Positions 51,526-61,154 are shown, numbered from the stretch's first letter. The stretch is 64,000 bases of DNA from Desulfurivibrionaceae bacterium (GCA_030145275.1 JAQYVV010000008.1:17870-81869), one strand, 5' to 3'. Program-made: numbers and translations. The notes: a model not told the origin generated them from the sequence alone.

Positions 51526-52548
51526 TTATCTTCTCCCTAGAAGAAAATCTTCAGCTATGTCCACATCGTACTTACTGCCAATGATGAGAGGAACTCGTTG
51601 GTGCAGTTCTTCCGGTTCTATATCTGAAACATTTCTTCCGTCTCCGGTTATGGCCCTGCCGCCGGCCTGTTCCACCAAATAGGCAAAAGGACCCGCTTCG
51701 TAAAGCAAGCGAAGTTTGCCGCTCGGTTTATCTGGGTTCTTGTTGTCTTTAGGGTAGAGGAAAATGCCGCCTTTGATCAGGTTTCGGTGGAAATCTGATA
51801 CTAAAGTCCCAATATATCTGGCACTTAGTGGCCTGCCGTCCTCCTTGTTTTCCTCCTTGAGCCAATTGATATAACGGCGCATGTTTTCGTCCCAGTATTG
51901 GTAATTACCTTCGTTGGCGCTGAAATAAATACTCTTTTCCGGGGTTTTGATATCTGGGTGGGAGAGGAAAAATTCACCAACACTTGGGTCGAGGGTGAAT
52001 CCTTGTACACCTTGGCCTGTACTGAATACTAGCATGGTACTTGAACCGTAGATGATGTATCCTGCCGCCACCTGTTCGGACCCTTTTCGGAGAAGGTCTT
52101 CAAGATTTCCTTGACCAGAGGCAAGAGATGATTTGCGGCGATGAATTGAAAATATGGTGCCAACGCTCACGTTTACGTCAATGTTAGAAGAGCCATCCAG
52201 GGGGTCAAACGCCAGGGTGTATTTTCCTTCATATCCTTCATTTACGGGGACGATTCCCTCTTCTTCTTCAGAGGTCATCACACAGATATAACCACTTTTC
52301 GCCATGCGTCTTTTAATGGTGTTGTTGGCGAACTCATCAAGTTTTTGGACGCTTTCACCTTGGATGTTGGTCTTTCCTGACATTCCGAGGATATCAGCAA
52401 GCCCTGCCATATTCACTTCTGCTGAGATGGTTTTGGCAGCAACTATAAGTTCAGAAAGCAGTCCGGACAGTTCACCTGTGGCTTCTGGGTGCATTCTCTG
52501 GCTGTCAATAATGTTTCGGCTAACAGTAATACCTAAGGGGCGATTCAT
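51526..52548 (-). CDS. fbp: Class I fructose-1,6-bisphosphatase
   Basis: Gluconeogenic enzyme removing the 1-phosphate. 340 residues with the metal site LAFDPLDGSSNIDVNVSVGTIFSI (quoted in part; DPLDGSSN about residues 115-122), ARYIGTLVSDFHRNLIKGG and KLRLLYEAGPFAYLVEQAGG. Length and motifs are of the bacterial/plant class I enzyme. AGGAG is six bases before ATG 52548. Downstream of the MshE-like ATPase on the same strand but after about 100 bp, so perhaps separately expressed. Confidence 0.95.
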   Translation of the reverse strand: MNRPLGITVSRNIIDSQRMHPEATGELSGLLSELIVAAKTISAEVNMAGLADILGMSGKTNIQGESVQKLDEFANNTIKRRMAKSGYICVMTSEEEEGIVPVNEGYEGKYTLAFDPLDGSSNIDVNVSVGTIFSIHRRKSSLASGQGNLEDLLRKGSEQVAAGYIIYGSSTMLVFSTGQGVQGFTLDPSVGEFFLSHPDIKTPEKSIYFSANEGNYQYWDENMRRYINWLKEENKEDGRPLSARYIGTLVSDFHRNLIKGGIFLYPKDNKNPDKPSGKLRLLYEAGPFAYLVEQAGGRAITGDGRNVSDIEPEELHQRVPLIIGSKYDVDIAEDFLLGRR

Positions 52549-52650
52549 TTTATTCTCCTAAATTTAACATCAAGAACTTATTTGGTCTTTTGTTTAAGTG
52601 GTTTTTTTATAAAGTGGTAAAGGTGCCTTTCTATTCAAGAGTTGTCAAGA

Positions 52651-54918
52651 CTAATTGTCTACAACGACACGGTTGACTTGGTTCATGTTAGTTTGTCCCG
52701 CTAGCATTTTATAAATGCCATCCATGGTAAGAGTTCTCATGCCGTCGTCTATGGCTATTTTTTTCAGTTCATCGGCATCTGCTCTATTCCGGATTGCATT
52801 TTTTACCTCAGTACAGCCAATGAGTAGTTCGTGAATGGCAATTCTTCCCCTAAAACCTTTGTCGTCACATTTTTCACAACCGTTTTCACGCATTAAAAAA
52901 AGGTTTTCCTTGTATTCCGGAAGCTTGTCTTTTTTGTAAAGTTCAGCCCCATAGGCAGCAACAATAGTGTCGTACTCTTCTTTGTCTGGATGATATGATT
53001 CTTTACAGTGCTCACACAGTCTCAATGTCAGGCGCTGGGCAAGTACCCCAAGAAAAATGTCGGCAAAATGAAATGGTTCAAGGCCCATTTCTACCAGGCG
53101 TATTATCGTTTCTGTAGCAGTATTGGTGTGCAAGGTGCTGAAGACCAGGTGGCCTGTAAGAGAGGATTCAACGGCTATTTTTGCGGTTACTCGATCTCGC
53201 ATCTCGCCTATCATGATAACATCCGGATCTGCCCGCAGAAAAGACCGGAGGGCCTCTTCAAAGGTTAAGCCTATCTTTGTGTTTATTTGTACCTGCCTTA
53301 AGCCTGGCTGGGTGATCTCTACAGGATCTTCAGCTGTCCATATTTTACGATCCGGAAGATTGATGTGGGCTAGAGCTGAGTGAAGCGTAGTTGTTTTACC
53401 TGAACCTGTGGGGCCGACGCAAAGAATCAAACCGTAGGGTTTTTGGATTATATTATTGAAAAAAGTATAATTTTGCGGAGTGAAATCCATACTGTTTAGA
53501 TCAAGAGGCTTTGATCCAGAAAGCACGCGTAGGACAGCATCTTCCAGCCCCCCTACGGTTGGGGTAATTTCAACTCTGAATTCTATTTTTTTGTTTGCGT
53601 AGCGGATAATTATTTTGCCACTTTGCGGTCTTCGATGTTCAGCAATGTCCAGATTTGCCATGACTTTAATTCTTGAAACCATGGCCTTGCCGTACATCTT
53701 TGGAATTGTATGACCTAGGTTGCAAATACCGTCAATTCGATAGCGTACTTTTACGGGTGCACGACCACTTCCTGGTTCGATATGGATATCAGATGCATTT
53801 TTTTTGTAGCCATCAATCAGAATTTTATTCAAAATGCGAATAAGTTTTGAATCTGCCTCAGTAACGGAAAAGTCATCTTCTTCTTCAAGGGCAACTTCGT
53901 CTTCGCTTATCTCATCAATAATGTCGTCAACGTGGTCTTCAGCTTGATGATAAAAGTTATTAATTTTAGCGGCAATATCCGTGCTGAGAGCTGTGACCAG
54001 TTCGATTCTCCTGTTTGCATGAAAACGAAGAGTATCACTTAAGGCAGCGTGATTGGCGGGGTCGGACATCGCCACAACCAGATGGTCTCCTTTATCTTCA
54101 AGGGGAATTATTTGCAGCTGTTTGACAATCGCCGGTGATATTGCAGATATAGCCCTCTCTGAGGGATGCAGATCTCTTATGTCTATGTATTCCAAATGGA
54201 ATTTGGAGGATAAGGCAACTAGAATTTGGTGTTCTGAAACTAAACCCTGCTCAATAAGCATTGAGCCCAACGGTTTCTTTTTATTGTTTTTCTGGAAGGC
54301 TAGGGTTTGATCGATCTGTTCTCTGGTGACAAGTTTTGCGCTGACAAGGATATCTCCTATTTTGGCACGGGCATGCACTTTTTTCTGCAGCATTCGCTGA
54401 ATTGTCTGATCGATTTCCTGTTTGGGGATACCTTGTTGTTCAGTGAGGATTTCTCCTAATCGCTGACTTTGCAGCCTTTTTTGTTCTGCAAGGGCCTTGT
54501 TTATGTTTTCTTTTGAGACTGTTCCTGATTTTTCTAAGATTTCACCAAGTTGGGAAAAAAGTTTTCTGGACCGAGTCCCTACAAATGAGAAAAAAAGGAA
54601 ACGAAATTCGTCTTTTTCTTCAATGGAAAAGGCAAAAAAGCCAGTTTGAAATTGCTGGTTTTCTGGGACTCTAACGAAGTAAGTAGTTCCAGCTACTGTT
54701 TCAACCTCTTCTAATTGCGCTGCGGCATGTTTTGCTGGAGCCCACTCAGGGCGGGTTTTCATTCTCAAACAGCTTATTTCAGATAGAGGAAAGGCCCTTG
54801 CTTTGGCTTGCTCGGGCAGGGTGAGGCATACTTTATTGTCTTTGGGGGAGAATGGTGTGGTTAGCAAGGCTGGAAAGCTGCGCCGATCCATCATTTCTAA
54901 AATTATTTCGTTAGTCAT
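52651..54918 (-). CDS. GspE/PilB/MshE-like assembly ATPase with tandem MshEN-type modules
   Basis: 755 residues from ATG 54918 (AAGGT upstream; an in-frame start at 54993 is less likely). N-terminal about 1-115 is of unknown type. About 120-255 contain two MshEN-like modules (QLGEILEKSGTVSKENINKAL..RLGEIL; KIGDILVSAKLVTREQIDQTL..PLGSML), which in MshE bind c-di-GMP. The catalytic part has Walker A GPTGSGKTTT at 502, the Asp and His boxes, GEMRD, and a zinc site (Cys635, 638, 681, 684). It powers assembly of a type IV pilus-like or type II secretion fibre. Upstream TPR and ExeA-like genes resemble mshN and mshM. Confidence 0.9.
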   Translation of the reverse strand: MTNEIILEMMDRRSFPALLTTPFSPKDNKVCLTLPEQAKARAFPLSEISCLRMKTRPEWAPAKHAAAQLEEVETVAGTTYFVRVPENQQFQTGFFAFSIEEKDEFRFLFFSFVGTRSRKLFSQLGEILEKSGTVSKENINKALAEQKRLQSQRLGEILTEQQGIPKQEIDQTIQRMLQKKVHARAKIGDILVSAKLVTREQIDQTLAFQKNNKKKPLGSMLIEQGLVSEHQILVALSSKFHLEYIDIRDLHPSERAISAISPAIVKQLQIIPLEDKGDHLVVAMSDPANHAALSDTLRFHANRRIELVTALSTDIAAKINNFYHQAEDHVDDIIDEISEDEVALEEEDDFSVTEADSKLIRILNKILIDGYKKNASDIHIEPGSGRAPVKVRYRIDGICNLGHTIPKMYGKAMVSRIKVMANLDIAEHRRPQSGKIIIRYANKKIEFRVEITPTVGGLEDAVLRVLSGSKPLDLNSMDFTPQNYTFFNNIIQKPYGLILCVGPTGSGKTTTLHSALAHINLPDRKIWTAEDPVEITQPGLRQVQINTKIGLTFEEALRSFLRADPDVIMIGEMRDRVTAKIAVESSLTGHLVFSTLHTNTATETIIRLVEMGLEPFHFADIFLGVLAQRLTLRLCEHCKESYHPDKEEYDTIVAAYGAELYKKDKLPEYKENLFLMRENGCEKCDDKGFRGRIAIHELLIGCTEVKNAIRNRADADELKKIAIDDGMRTLTMDGIYKMLAGQTNMNQVNRVVVDN

Positions 54919-54978
54919 TTTTAGTACCTTGGCAATCTTTTTATTAGCCAATATAACGAGTGCAATATAAATCGTATT

Positions 54979-55071
54979 TTTTACACCCCCCAAAGGGGTA
55001 TTGAACTGGGTGGCAAGAAATGAAAAATGTAGATTTATTTAAATGTGTTGCATCTACTGTTAAGGTACTTA
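54979..55071. repeat. Family C repeat, partial copy C3
   Basis: The right end ATGTGTTGCATCTACTGTTAAGGTACTTA resembles C1 and C2; the left half is not clearly related. A small CCCC/GGGG dyad lies at 54985-55000. It is about 70 bp downstream of the TPR gene stop, in the same orientation as C1 and C2. Confidence 0.45.
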
Positions 55072-55139
55072 ACCATCTTTTCGATTCATTTGGTTAGCTG
55101 TTTATAAAACTTTGCAGAATCTTTTCTGTTTCTGGTTGA

Positions 55140-56789
55140 TTATTGGGCCGAGGCCTGGATGTTCATATAGGCGATGCAAGCGGCATTATTTCCTAGCTTG
55201 CAAGCGTTGTTCAGGTCCTCCATGGCATTTAGGTAATCGCCTTTGTTTTGCCACTCTAGGCCTCTGTGGTAAAGCGCTGAGTTACTTTCTGGGTTAATTG
55301 TTATGGCCTTTGAAAAATCGGCTATGGCCTCATCTCGAAGGCCTCGTTGGGAATTGGCCCTACCTCTGTTGATATACGAATCCAGGTGGTCAGGCATTAG
55401 TTCAATGGACTTGTTGAAATCGTTGATCGCATCTATGTATAGGTTATTTAGCATATTGGCCTGGCCTCGCTTGCTATAGGCTTCGCCAAAGTCAGGGTCA
55501 TATTTGAGTGCCGCAGTGAAGTCGGCAATGGCATTTTCAAGTCTTCGGTATCCCAAATGTATAGTGGCTCGATGAAAGTATGCTGTTGGGTTTGAGGGGG
55601 CTACGGCAATGACTCTGGTGAAACTTGTAAGTGCCTTTGCTTCTTCGCCGTTTTGCAAATCCAGTAGACCTTGTTGAAAAATTTGTTCGGTCTTTTCCTG
55701 TAATGCTTTGTGGGGGGTGGGGGTAGAATCTTTTTCTTTACCCTTTTTGGCGATACTTTCCGCTTTAATAAAATCTTGTTGGGCTTGCTCCTTTAGACCC
55801 ATCTGCTTCCGGACGATGCCTCTGTTTGAATATGCCTCGGCAAAATCAGGATTCCAAATAATGGCCTTGTTGAAATCTGCAGTGGCCAAGTCAAAAAGCT
55901 GTTTTTTAAAATATGCTGTTCCGCGCCGGTTCAGACTTTTAGGGTTGTTCGGGGACAGTTTCAAGGCGGTGGAATAGTCGTTAATAGCCTCGTCAAGTTT
56001 ATTTGTATGCAGGAAAATGTTTCCACGTTTATAGAATAAGAGTGGATTTTGTGGCTCAAGTTGAACTAGTTTTGAATAGTCAGAAAGAGCTCCTTCCATT
56101 TGTTTTTCTTGCGTCTGAATTGAAGCTCTGCCAATGTACGCCTTGATGAAATTGGGGTCAGCTTCGATGGCCTGTGAGTATTCGCTGATGGCGTCTGACA
56201 AAAGCCCCTGCTTGTGAAGAGTATGCCCTCTGTCAAAAAATGCCTGGGCATTATTGTTTTCTACTGTATCGGCTTGGAGAGCGGCTCCAAGAGAGGGGAA
56301 TGGCTCGGCTGGGGGGGGAAGTGTTGATAGATCTACAACGATGTCTTCTTCCTCCTCCAAGGCTTTAGTTTTTGCAGTCTCTTTGGCCTGTGTTGACGAA
56401 TAGGGACTCGGGAAAACTGATTGGAGCGGTGCGAACTCTTCTGGAACTGAAATGCTTCTTGAAGTCTCTTGCCCACCAATATGCGAAGGTAATGCTTTTT
56501 GGAGCACTGCATATTTGTGATGTTGGCGGGCCATATTATGAGAGTCATCCATGCCTAAACAGTTTTCGTACGCTGTAGCGGCCATAGAGAAAATACCTTT
56601 ATCATGAAAAAAACGGCCCTTTTGGAAAAAGGCATCAGCTTGGATAAGCTTGAGGGTATCGATGCTATACTCATTTGAAAGCGCATCAGATAAACGAGGA
56701 TTCTTGCACCAATGAAAGATGGCGTAGGTGATCATTGATAAGATACAATACGAGAGGAGTACTCCTCCAATTGTGTATATTAGAACCAT
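55140..56789 (-). CDS. Membrane-anchored TPR protein (MshN-like context)
   Basis: 549 residues. An N-terminal membrane helix (VLIYTIGGVLLSYCILSMITY) is followed by a proline/serine-rich linker and about ten tetratricopeptide repeats (for example AFFDRGHTLHKQGLLSDAIS, PLLFYKRGNIFLHTNKLDEA, AEAYSNRGIVRKQMGLKEQA). TPRs are protein-interaction scaffolds. It lies between the ExeA-like ATPase and the GspE-like ATPase, matching the mshM-mshN-mshE order of MSHA pilus loci, so a role in assembling the same machine is likely. No enzyme motif. Confidence 0.85.
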   Translation of the reverse strand: MVLIYTIGGVLLSYCILSMITYAIFHWCKNPRLSDALSNEYSIDTLKLIQADAFFQKGRFFHDKGIFSMAATAYENCLGMDDSHNMARQHHKYAVLQKALPSHIGGQETSRSISVPEEFAPLQSVFPSPYSSTQAKETAKTKALEEEEDIVVDLSTLPPPAEPFPSLGAALQADTVENNNAQAFFDRGHTLHKQGLLSDAISEYSQAIEADPNFIKAYIGRASIQTQEKQMEGALSDYSKLVQLEPQNPLLFYKRGNIFLHTNKLDEAINDYSTALKLSPNNPKSLNRRGTAYFKKQLFDLATADFNKAIIWNPDFAEAYSNRGIVRKQMGLKEQAQQDFIKAESIAKKGKEKDSTPTPHKALQEKTEQIFQQGLLDLQNGEEAKALTSFTRVIAVAPSNPTAYFHRATIHLGYRRLENAIADFTAALKYDPDFGEAYSKRGQANMLNNLYIDAINDFNKSIELMPDHLDSYINRGRANSQRGLRDEAIADFSKAITINPESNSALYHRGLEWQNKGDYLNAMEDLNNACKLGNNAACIAYMNIQASAQ

Positions 56790-56876
56790 TTACTTCCTTT
56801 CCTCAAAATAATAACAGCAAGCAGGCAGGCAGATTTTGAATAAGAGATGTTTTTTGGAAATTATCTGCTGTTAATT

Positions 56877-58625
56877 TTATTTTTTTGGATCTGTGTTTGC
56901 GAAATAGAAAAAATTCCGGTCAAGCCCTGTCAAGATCGTTGCCTTTGGGTAAACATCTTTTGAAAGTTGGGCCAGTCTTGATTCCGCATCTTTTTGTTTT
57001 ACAAAATTTTCCTCGAGCAAAATATCGAATTGGAAAACTCCATGGCCACTCCATGAAGGTAATATGATAAGTTTTAAATCTTCTTTTGCGTATATCCTCA
57101 AGTAGCGATAGGCATCTTGAAGTTTTTTGATGGTCACAAGGTGAATCCAGTGGGTTTCCTCTGCTTCAGGAGTAAGTTTAACACCCATGGTTGGGAATAT
57201 AATTTGATCACCAATGCTGAGCATATGCTTGTTGCTAATATGGGGATTGTTGGCTAGTACTTTTTTGCTATTGCCTGGCGTGAAACTATAGGGTCCATAG
57301 ATTCTGCGGATCATGTCTCCTAAGGTTTCCTGCTCAAAGACAGTTATTGCCCCAAGGTTTGGAGGAAGGACGGTAGGGAGAGTTTTGCTAATGCTTTTTT
57401 GAGTTATAAGCGATGTCGTTCGCATCTTCTTGGGTAGTAGTTGAACTTGTGCTGGAGGGCTTTTTTCTTCTTCCGGTGGTGGCTGTAGAGCTGAAATCTT
57501 TTCCTGCTTACTTTCCGTTTGCAGAGATTTTAGAATGTCGACAACATGCTTTTGGGTTGAAATCTCTGGCTGGGCTACCTGTGTAGGAGGTTTAACTTCT
57601 TCTCTGTTTTGGGAGGTAGATTCTGTGGCTGGAGTCTCTTGGGCTATGGACAGGGGGGGCTTTGTGTTTTCTTGGGCAGGCAGGGGCAGTTGCTCCGAGA
57701 CTTGCTGCTGGCTAGTTGTAGTGATGAGAACCAGAAGCATAATAGATACCGCAGCCAGGGTCGCAAATTTTATTTTATCAAATTTTTTGACCTGTTCCGG
57801 GTAAATTTCTTTAGCTGCTTGACGGCAGAGGATGCCGCCTGCCTTTTTCCTGTCTTGAGAAATTTGATTTACCAAGGTGAGGCGAAACAGGCCTATAATC
57901 CTCCCTGGGTTTCCGCCGCCATGATAATACAGGCTGTATAACCCGACTGGAGAAAAGAGGGAATCTAAGCCAAGGGCCGACTCGGCTTCAGTTAGATAGT
58001 AAACAAGTAAATTTCTGGCATCAGCAAAGCCTATTTTTTTAGGGAGACTAATGATATTTGAGCTTTGGGAAATATTGAAATAAAGACCGATCTTTTTTAT
58101 AAATATTTCACGGCCAAAAAACACAAACTGGAGGCTTCCTGGGCTAGATTTTTCTCCGAATAGCTCTTCTAACACCTCCAGGCAATATGAGGGGAGTTGT
58201 TCCGCCTGGTCAATAAGGATAATGTTATTTCTACTATTTTTTTGGGGGGCTTGGGATAGAACAGTTTTTAATTTATTTAGCAGGATTTTATCATCCTGTT
58301 GGTCAATTTTAGAGATACCTAGTGTTTCCGCAAGTTTTCCTAGGAAAACCTTTTTACTTGAAATCCATGTTGTGGAAGCGTTTATAACCTGGGCGTTGCT
58401 TAGTTCAATGGAGAGTTTTCGTTGCAACTGCAGAAAAAGGGTTGTTTTGCCTGAGCCAATATCGCCAATAACAGCATGCAGCGGCTGCTGGCTGGATTTT
58501 ACGGCCATAACAAGATTGTTGAGGCATGCTGTGTGGGGTGCGATTGGGCAGAACAGCTCCGCAGAAGGTTTTCCTAAGAAAGGGTCTTTACTGCAATTTA
58601 GTATCTGGAAATATTTCATCGTCAA
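56877..58625 (-). CDS. ExeA/MshM-like AAA ATPase with membrane span and C-terminal periplasmic domain
   Basis: 582 residues. The AAA domain (about 1-270) has Walker A GDIGSGKTTLF and the Walker B-type IILIDQAEQL; arginine-rich and LYYHGGGNPGRI blocks follow. A single membrane span is at about 284-302 (FATLAAVSIMLLVLITT). A long Pro/Gln/Ser-rich linker leads to a periplasmic part: a LysM-like segment (TLGDMIRRIYG ... NKHMLSIGDQIIFP) and a SPOR-like end. Full ExeA proteins bind peptidoglycan to let secretins through the cell wall, and the C-terminal parts fit that task. The start is just 9 bp after the M15 peptidase stop. Confidence 0.85.
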   Translation of the reverse strand: MTMKYFQILNCSKDPFLGKPSAELFCPIAPHTACLNNLVMAVKSSQQPLHAVIGDIGSGKTTLFLQLQRKLSIELSNAQVINASTTWISSKKVFLGKLAETLGISKIDQQDDKILLNKLKTVLSQAPQKNSRNNIILIDQAEQLPSYCLEVLEELFGEKSSPGSLQFVFFGREIFIKKIGLYFNISQSSNIISLPKKIGFADARNLLVYYLTEAESALGLDSLFSPVGLYSLYYHGGGNPGRIIGLFRLTLVNQISQDRKKAGGILCRQAAKEIYPEQVKKFDKIKFATLAAVSIMLLVLITTTSQQQVSEQLPLPAQENTKPPLSIAQETPATESTSQNREEVKPPTQVAQPEISTQKHVVDILKSLQTESKQEKISALQPPPEEEKSPPAQVQLLPKKMRTTSLITQKSISKTLPTVLPPNLGAITVFEQETLGDMIRRIYGPYSFTPGNSKKVLANNPHISNKHMLSIGDQIIFPTMGVKLTPEAEETHWIHLVTIKKLQDAYRYLRIYAKEDLKLIILPSWSGHGVFQFDILLEENFVKQKDAESRLAQLSKDVYPKATILTGLDRNFFYFANTDPKK

Positions 58626-58634
58626 ACGTCTAAT

Positions 58635-59489
58635 TTAGGTGACCGTCTTATTGAGTTTGATGTGCCATGGCTCAAATCTGACCCCGAGCATATTGTCTTG
58701 CGGGTACCTGAATTGGGCGTATCCCATGGATATGAGATCGTGGTATACCTCGGTGGTGGTAAATCGGCCTGTGAAATTTGCAACTCCAAAATTGACCTGC
58801 CCTACGTCGAAATCACCAATACCGTGAAAAGAGTAACCCGGAGGGGCTAGAGATCGGGAGGCGAGGGAAAGGTTGCCATTATTTCTTACGGTCTTATTGA
58901 GAAAAAGCAAAAATTGTTTAACGATACCCCTAACCCCGGAAGTTAAAATGACATTGTCACCTAGTTCTTTTTTGATTTTCTGATATGTTTCGAGAGGGGC
59001 GCCACAGTACAGGTAGTGACCGGTTCCATGCACCTTTTTTGATGCTCTTTTGTCAATTTTGTCAGTGAAGCCTGGCAGTGGTTTGACATCGGCAAAACCG
59101 TATCTGGCAGCGTCCGTGGAAAAAATATTTTCCATGAATTCTAATTCAGGTTTAGGAAAACGGCCTATTCTTGAATAGGTACGGGCTGTTTTTATCGCAT
59201 CATCCACGCTAAGTAAGTGAAAATTGCCATAACCAACAGTACGCTGCAGCCGTTTCAACCTGGAAACGGTGGAGTCCAGGAGGAGAAGGTCTTTTTTTCC
59301 CAGGCAGATGTCGTTGGGGTGGGGTCTGTTAAAGTTCCGCATTTTATTGAGGTAGTCTTTGACATAACTGTCATTGTCCATCACCTGATGGCCTGACAAT
59401 TTTCTTACCTCTTTTGCAAATATTTCAGGGGCATCATGCCCTATTATTAAACAGGCAAAAAAAGCCTTGATAAAGTCTCTTCTTTTCAT
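58635..59489 (-). CDS. M15 (VanY/LdcB-like) D-Ala-type carboxypeptidase, secreted
   Basis: 284 residues. The N-terminus MKRRDFIKAFFACLIIG is a twin-arginine-like signal. The M15 zinc site reads SFHGIGDFD (His222, Asp228) and FEPWHIKL (Glu273, His276). LTSGVRGIVKQ precedes it, as in VanY. It probably trims peptidoglycan stem peptides. It stands before the ExeA/TPR/GspE-like genes, where cell-wall trimming would aid passage of a trans-envelope machine, and divergent from an M99-type peptidase gene. Similarity to M15B is clear but the bond cut is not determinable. Confidence 0.8.
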   Translation of the reverse strand: MKRRDFIKAFFACLIIGHDAPEIFAKEVRKLSGHQVMDNDSYVKDYLNKMRNFNRPHPNDICLGKKDLLLLDSTVSRLKRLQRTVGYGNFHLLSVDDAIKTARTYSRIGRFPKPELEFMENIFSTDAARYGFADVKPLPGFTDKIDKRASKKVHGTGHYLYCGAPLETYQKIKKELGDNVILTSGVRGIVKQFLLFLNKTVRNNGNLSLASRSLAPPGYSFHGIGDFDVGQVNFGVANFTGRFTTTEVYHDLISMGYAQFRYPQDNMLGVRFEPWHIKLNKTVT

Positions 59490-59590
59490 CTGGTGTAATT
59501 TTTTCCTTTAATTATATCTTATTATTGGATAGCATTGTGGGGCTAAATTTGTCAAGATAAATAGTAAATATTACAGAGGAATAGATTATT

Positions 59591-61111
59591 TTGAAGGTGT
59601 TTGGAACATTATGTGAAATCGCAGTGAGGATTGGCGTATTTTTTCTCTGTATGGCAGCTTCTGCTGCGCAGGCTCAAATTGACCACCAGGTCTTTTTTGC
59701 GGCAACTGATCATGAACTTAACGTTTATCGTATAACCGGCGCCGAGCCAGGCAATACGATGATGATTATTGGAGGGATCCAGGGTGATGAGCCGAGTGGC
59801 TATATAACTGCGGACTTGTATGCGGATATAAACCTTCGCAAGGGAAATCTTATTGTTATTCCCCGGGCCAATTTTTACTCTATATTGTCGAAAAGTAGAA
59901 ATGGTGCAAACGGTGATATGAACCGTAAATTTGCTGAGCAGGGTGCGGGACAACGGGGGCTTGAGGATGAAATTGTTGCTGTCCTCAAAAAACTGATAAA
60001 TGAAAGTGATGTTCTTGTTAATCTACATGAGGGGTCTGGTTTTTATAACCCGCAATGGGTCAGCGATGATGAGAATTCAAAGCGCTACGGACAATCGATT
60101 ATTTATGATACTGAGATATACATAGTTCCGGAAACGGAGCGGGAAATCAAATTGGGTCTCTTGGCAAGAACTGTCGCACAAGAGGCTAATAAAAGGATTG
60201 CAAATCCCAGGCACCATTTTCGGACAAATAATCACGATACCTTGTCGCAGTCATCCAAACACACGGAACAGCGCAAATCCGCCTCTTATTTTGCCCTGAC
60301 AAAAGCTAATATCCCCGCCTTCGGGATCGAGATATCGAAGATGATCTTTGACCTTGAGACAAAGATCCGTCTGCATAAACTGGTGGTCAATGTGATGATG
60401 GAGGAGTTTGGCATTGAGCTTGACGCTCCTGGAAGAGTTCTCTCTGAGCCAAAACTTGATTACCTCCTGGTCCAGGTGAATCAGAATCATCCGTTTGCTC
60501 TTTGTGATGGGACGACTCTTGCCTTGCGGTCTGGTGACAAGGTTACGGTTAGGGATGTAATTGCGAATTACGAAAGGGGATTGGTTGCCGATATTGCTGG
60601 TTTTGGCAAGGCGAATGATATTGATCGTACCCTCTCTTTCAGTCAACCTACCAGGATAGTCGTCCGGAAGGATTCGGCTGTTTGCGGCTGGATTGACCTG
60701 GCCCATGACCAAACGGTAAGGGACGAAAATATGGCGGTCAGGGACTTCGTTAGCGTTGAAAAGTCTCTGTCTGTCGCCGATCTTAAGGCGGAGTCTCTGA
60801 GCGTAACTGTCAATGGAGCACCGCAGCTTGTTGCAAACAGTGGAACTTTTCTTGTGCCCACCGGGGGAAAGTTGGTTTTAGAGAAGGTGAAGACCAATAT
60901 TGATATGCTCAATGGAGAAGTCGTGGTCAATCTTAAGGGGTTTGTGCCCCCTAGGTCGGTAAATGATGGCAATGATCTCAATTTTCCAATCTCTCTTCGG
61001 CATGATTTATGGCAAAAATATTCTGAAAATGGCAAAGGGAGGCGATATCCAATTATTGTCACCTACTTGGATAAGCCTGTTGGAAAATTTATGCTTGAGC
61101 TTGTCGATTAG
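59591..61111 (+). CDS. M99/Csd4-like zinc carboxypeptidase, secreted
   Basis: 506 residues with a TTG start (AGAGGA upstream) and a signal peptide (IAVRIGVFFLCMAASAAQA). The M14-like core has GGIQGDEPSG with Gln64 and Glu67, VNLHEGS with His146, and FGIEISK with the catalytic-type Glu247. In most M14 enzymes the first ligand is His; the Gln here matches what is known for Helicobacter Csd4, a peptidoglycan DL-carboxypeptidase of family M99. A C-terminal all-beta part (about 290-506) completes the family architecture. It probably trims cell-wall tripeptides. It is divergent from the M15 peptidase gene. Confidence 0.8.
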   Translation: MKVFGTLCEIAVRIGVFFLCMAASAAQAQIDHQVFFAATDHELNVYRITGAEPGNTMMIIGGIQGDEPSGYITADLYADINLRKGNLIVIPRANFYSILSKSRNGANGDMNRKFAEQGAGQRGLEDEIVAVLKKLINESDVLVNLHEGSGFYNPQWVSDDENSKRYGQSIIYDTEIYIVPETEREIKLGLLARTVAQEANKRIANPRHHFRTNNHDTLSQSSKHTEQRKSASYFALTKANIPAFGIEISKMIFDLETKIRLHKLVVNVMMEEFGIELDAPGRVLSEPKLDYLLVQVNQNHPFALCDGTTLALRSGDKVTVRDVIANYERGLVADIAGFGKANDIDRTLSFSQPTRIVVRKDSAVCGWIDLAHDQTVRDENMAVRDFVSVEKSLSVADLKAESLSVTVNGAPQLVANSGTFLVPTGGKLVLEKVKTNIDMLNGEVVVNLKGFVPPRSVNDGNDLNFPISLRHDLWQKYSENGKGRRYPIIVTYLDKPVGKFMLELVD

Positions 61112-61145
61112 TGTCGTGTCATGTGATAAATGACAGGACACTAAG
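61111..61145. terminator. Hairpin after the M99 peptidase gene
   Basis: TAGTGTCGTGTCAT and ATGACAGGACACTA face each other around GTGATAA, overlapping the stop codon. The strands converge here. No T-run. Confidence 0.5.
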
Positions 61146-61154
61146 AACAATGAG

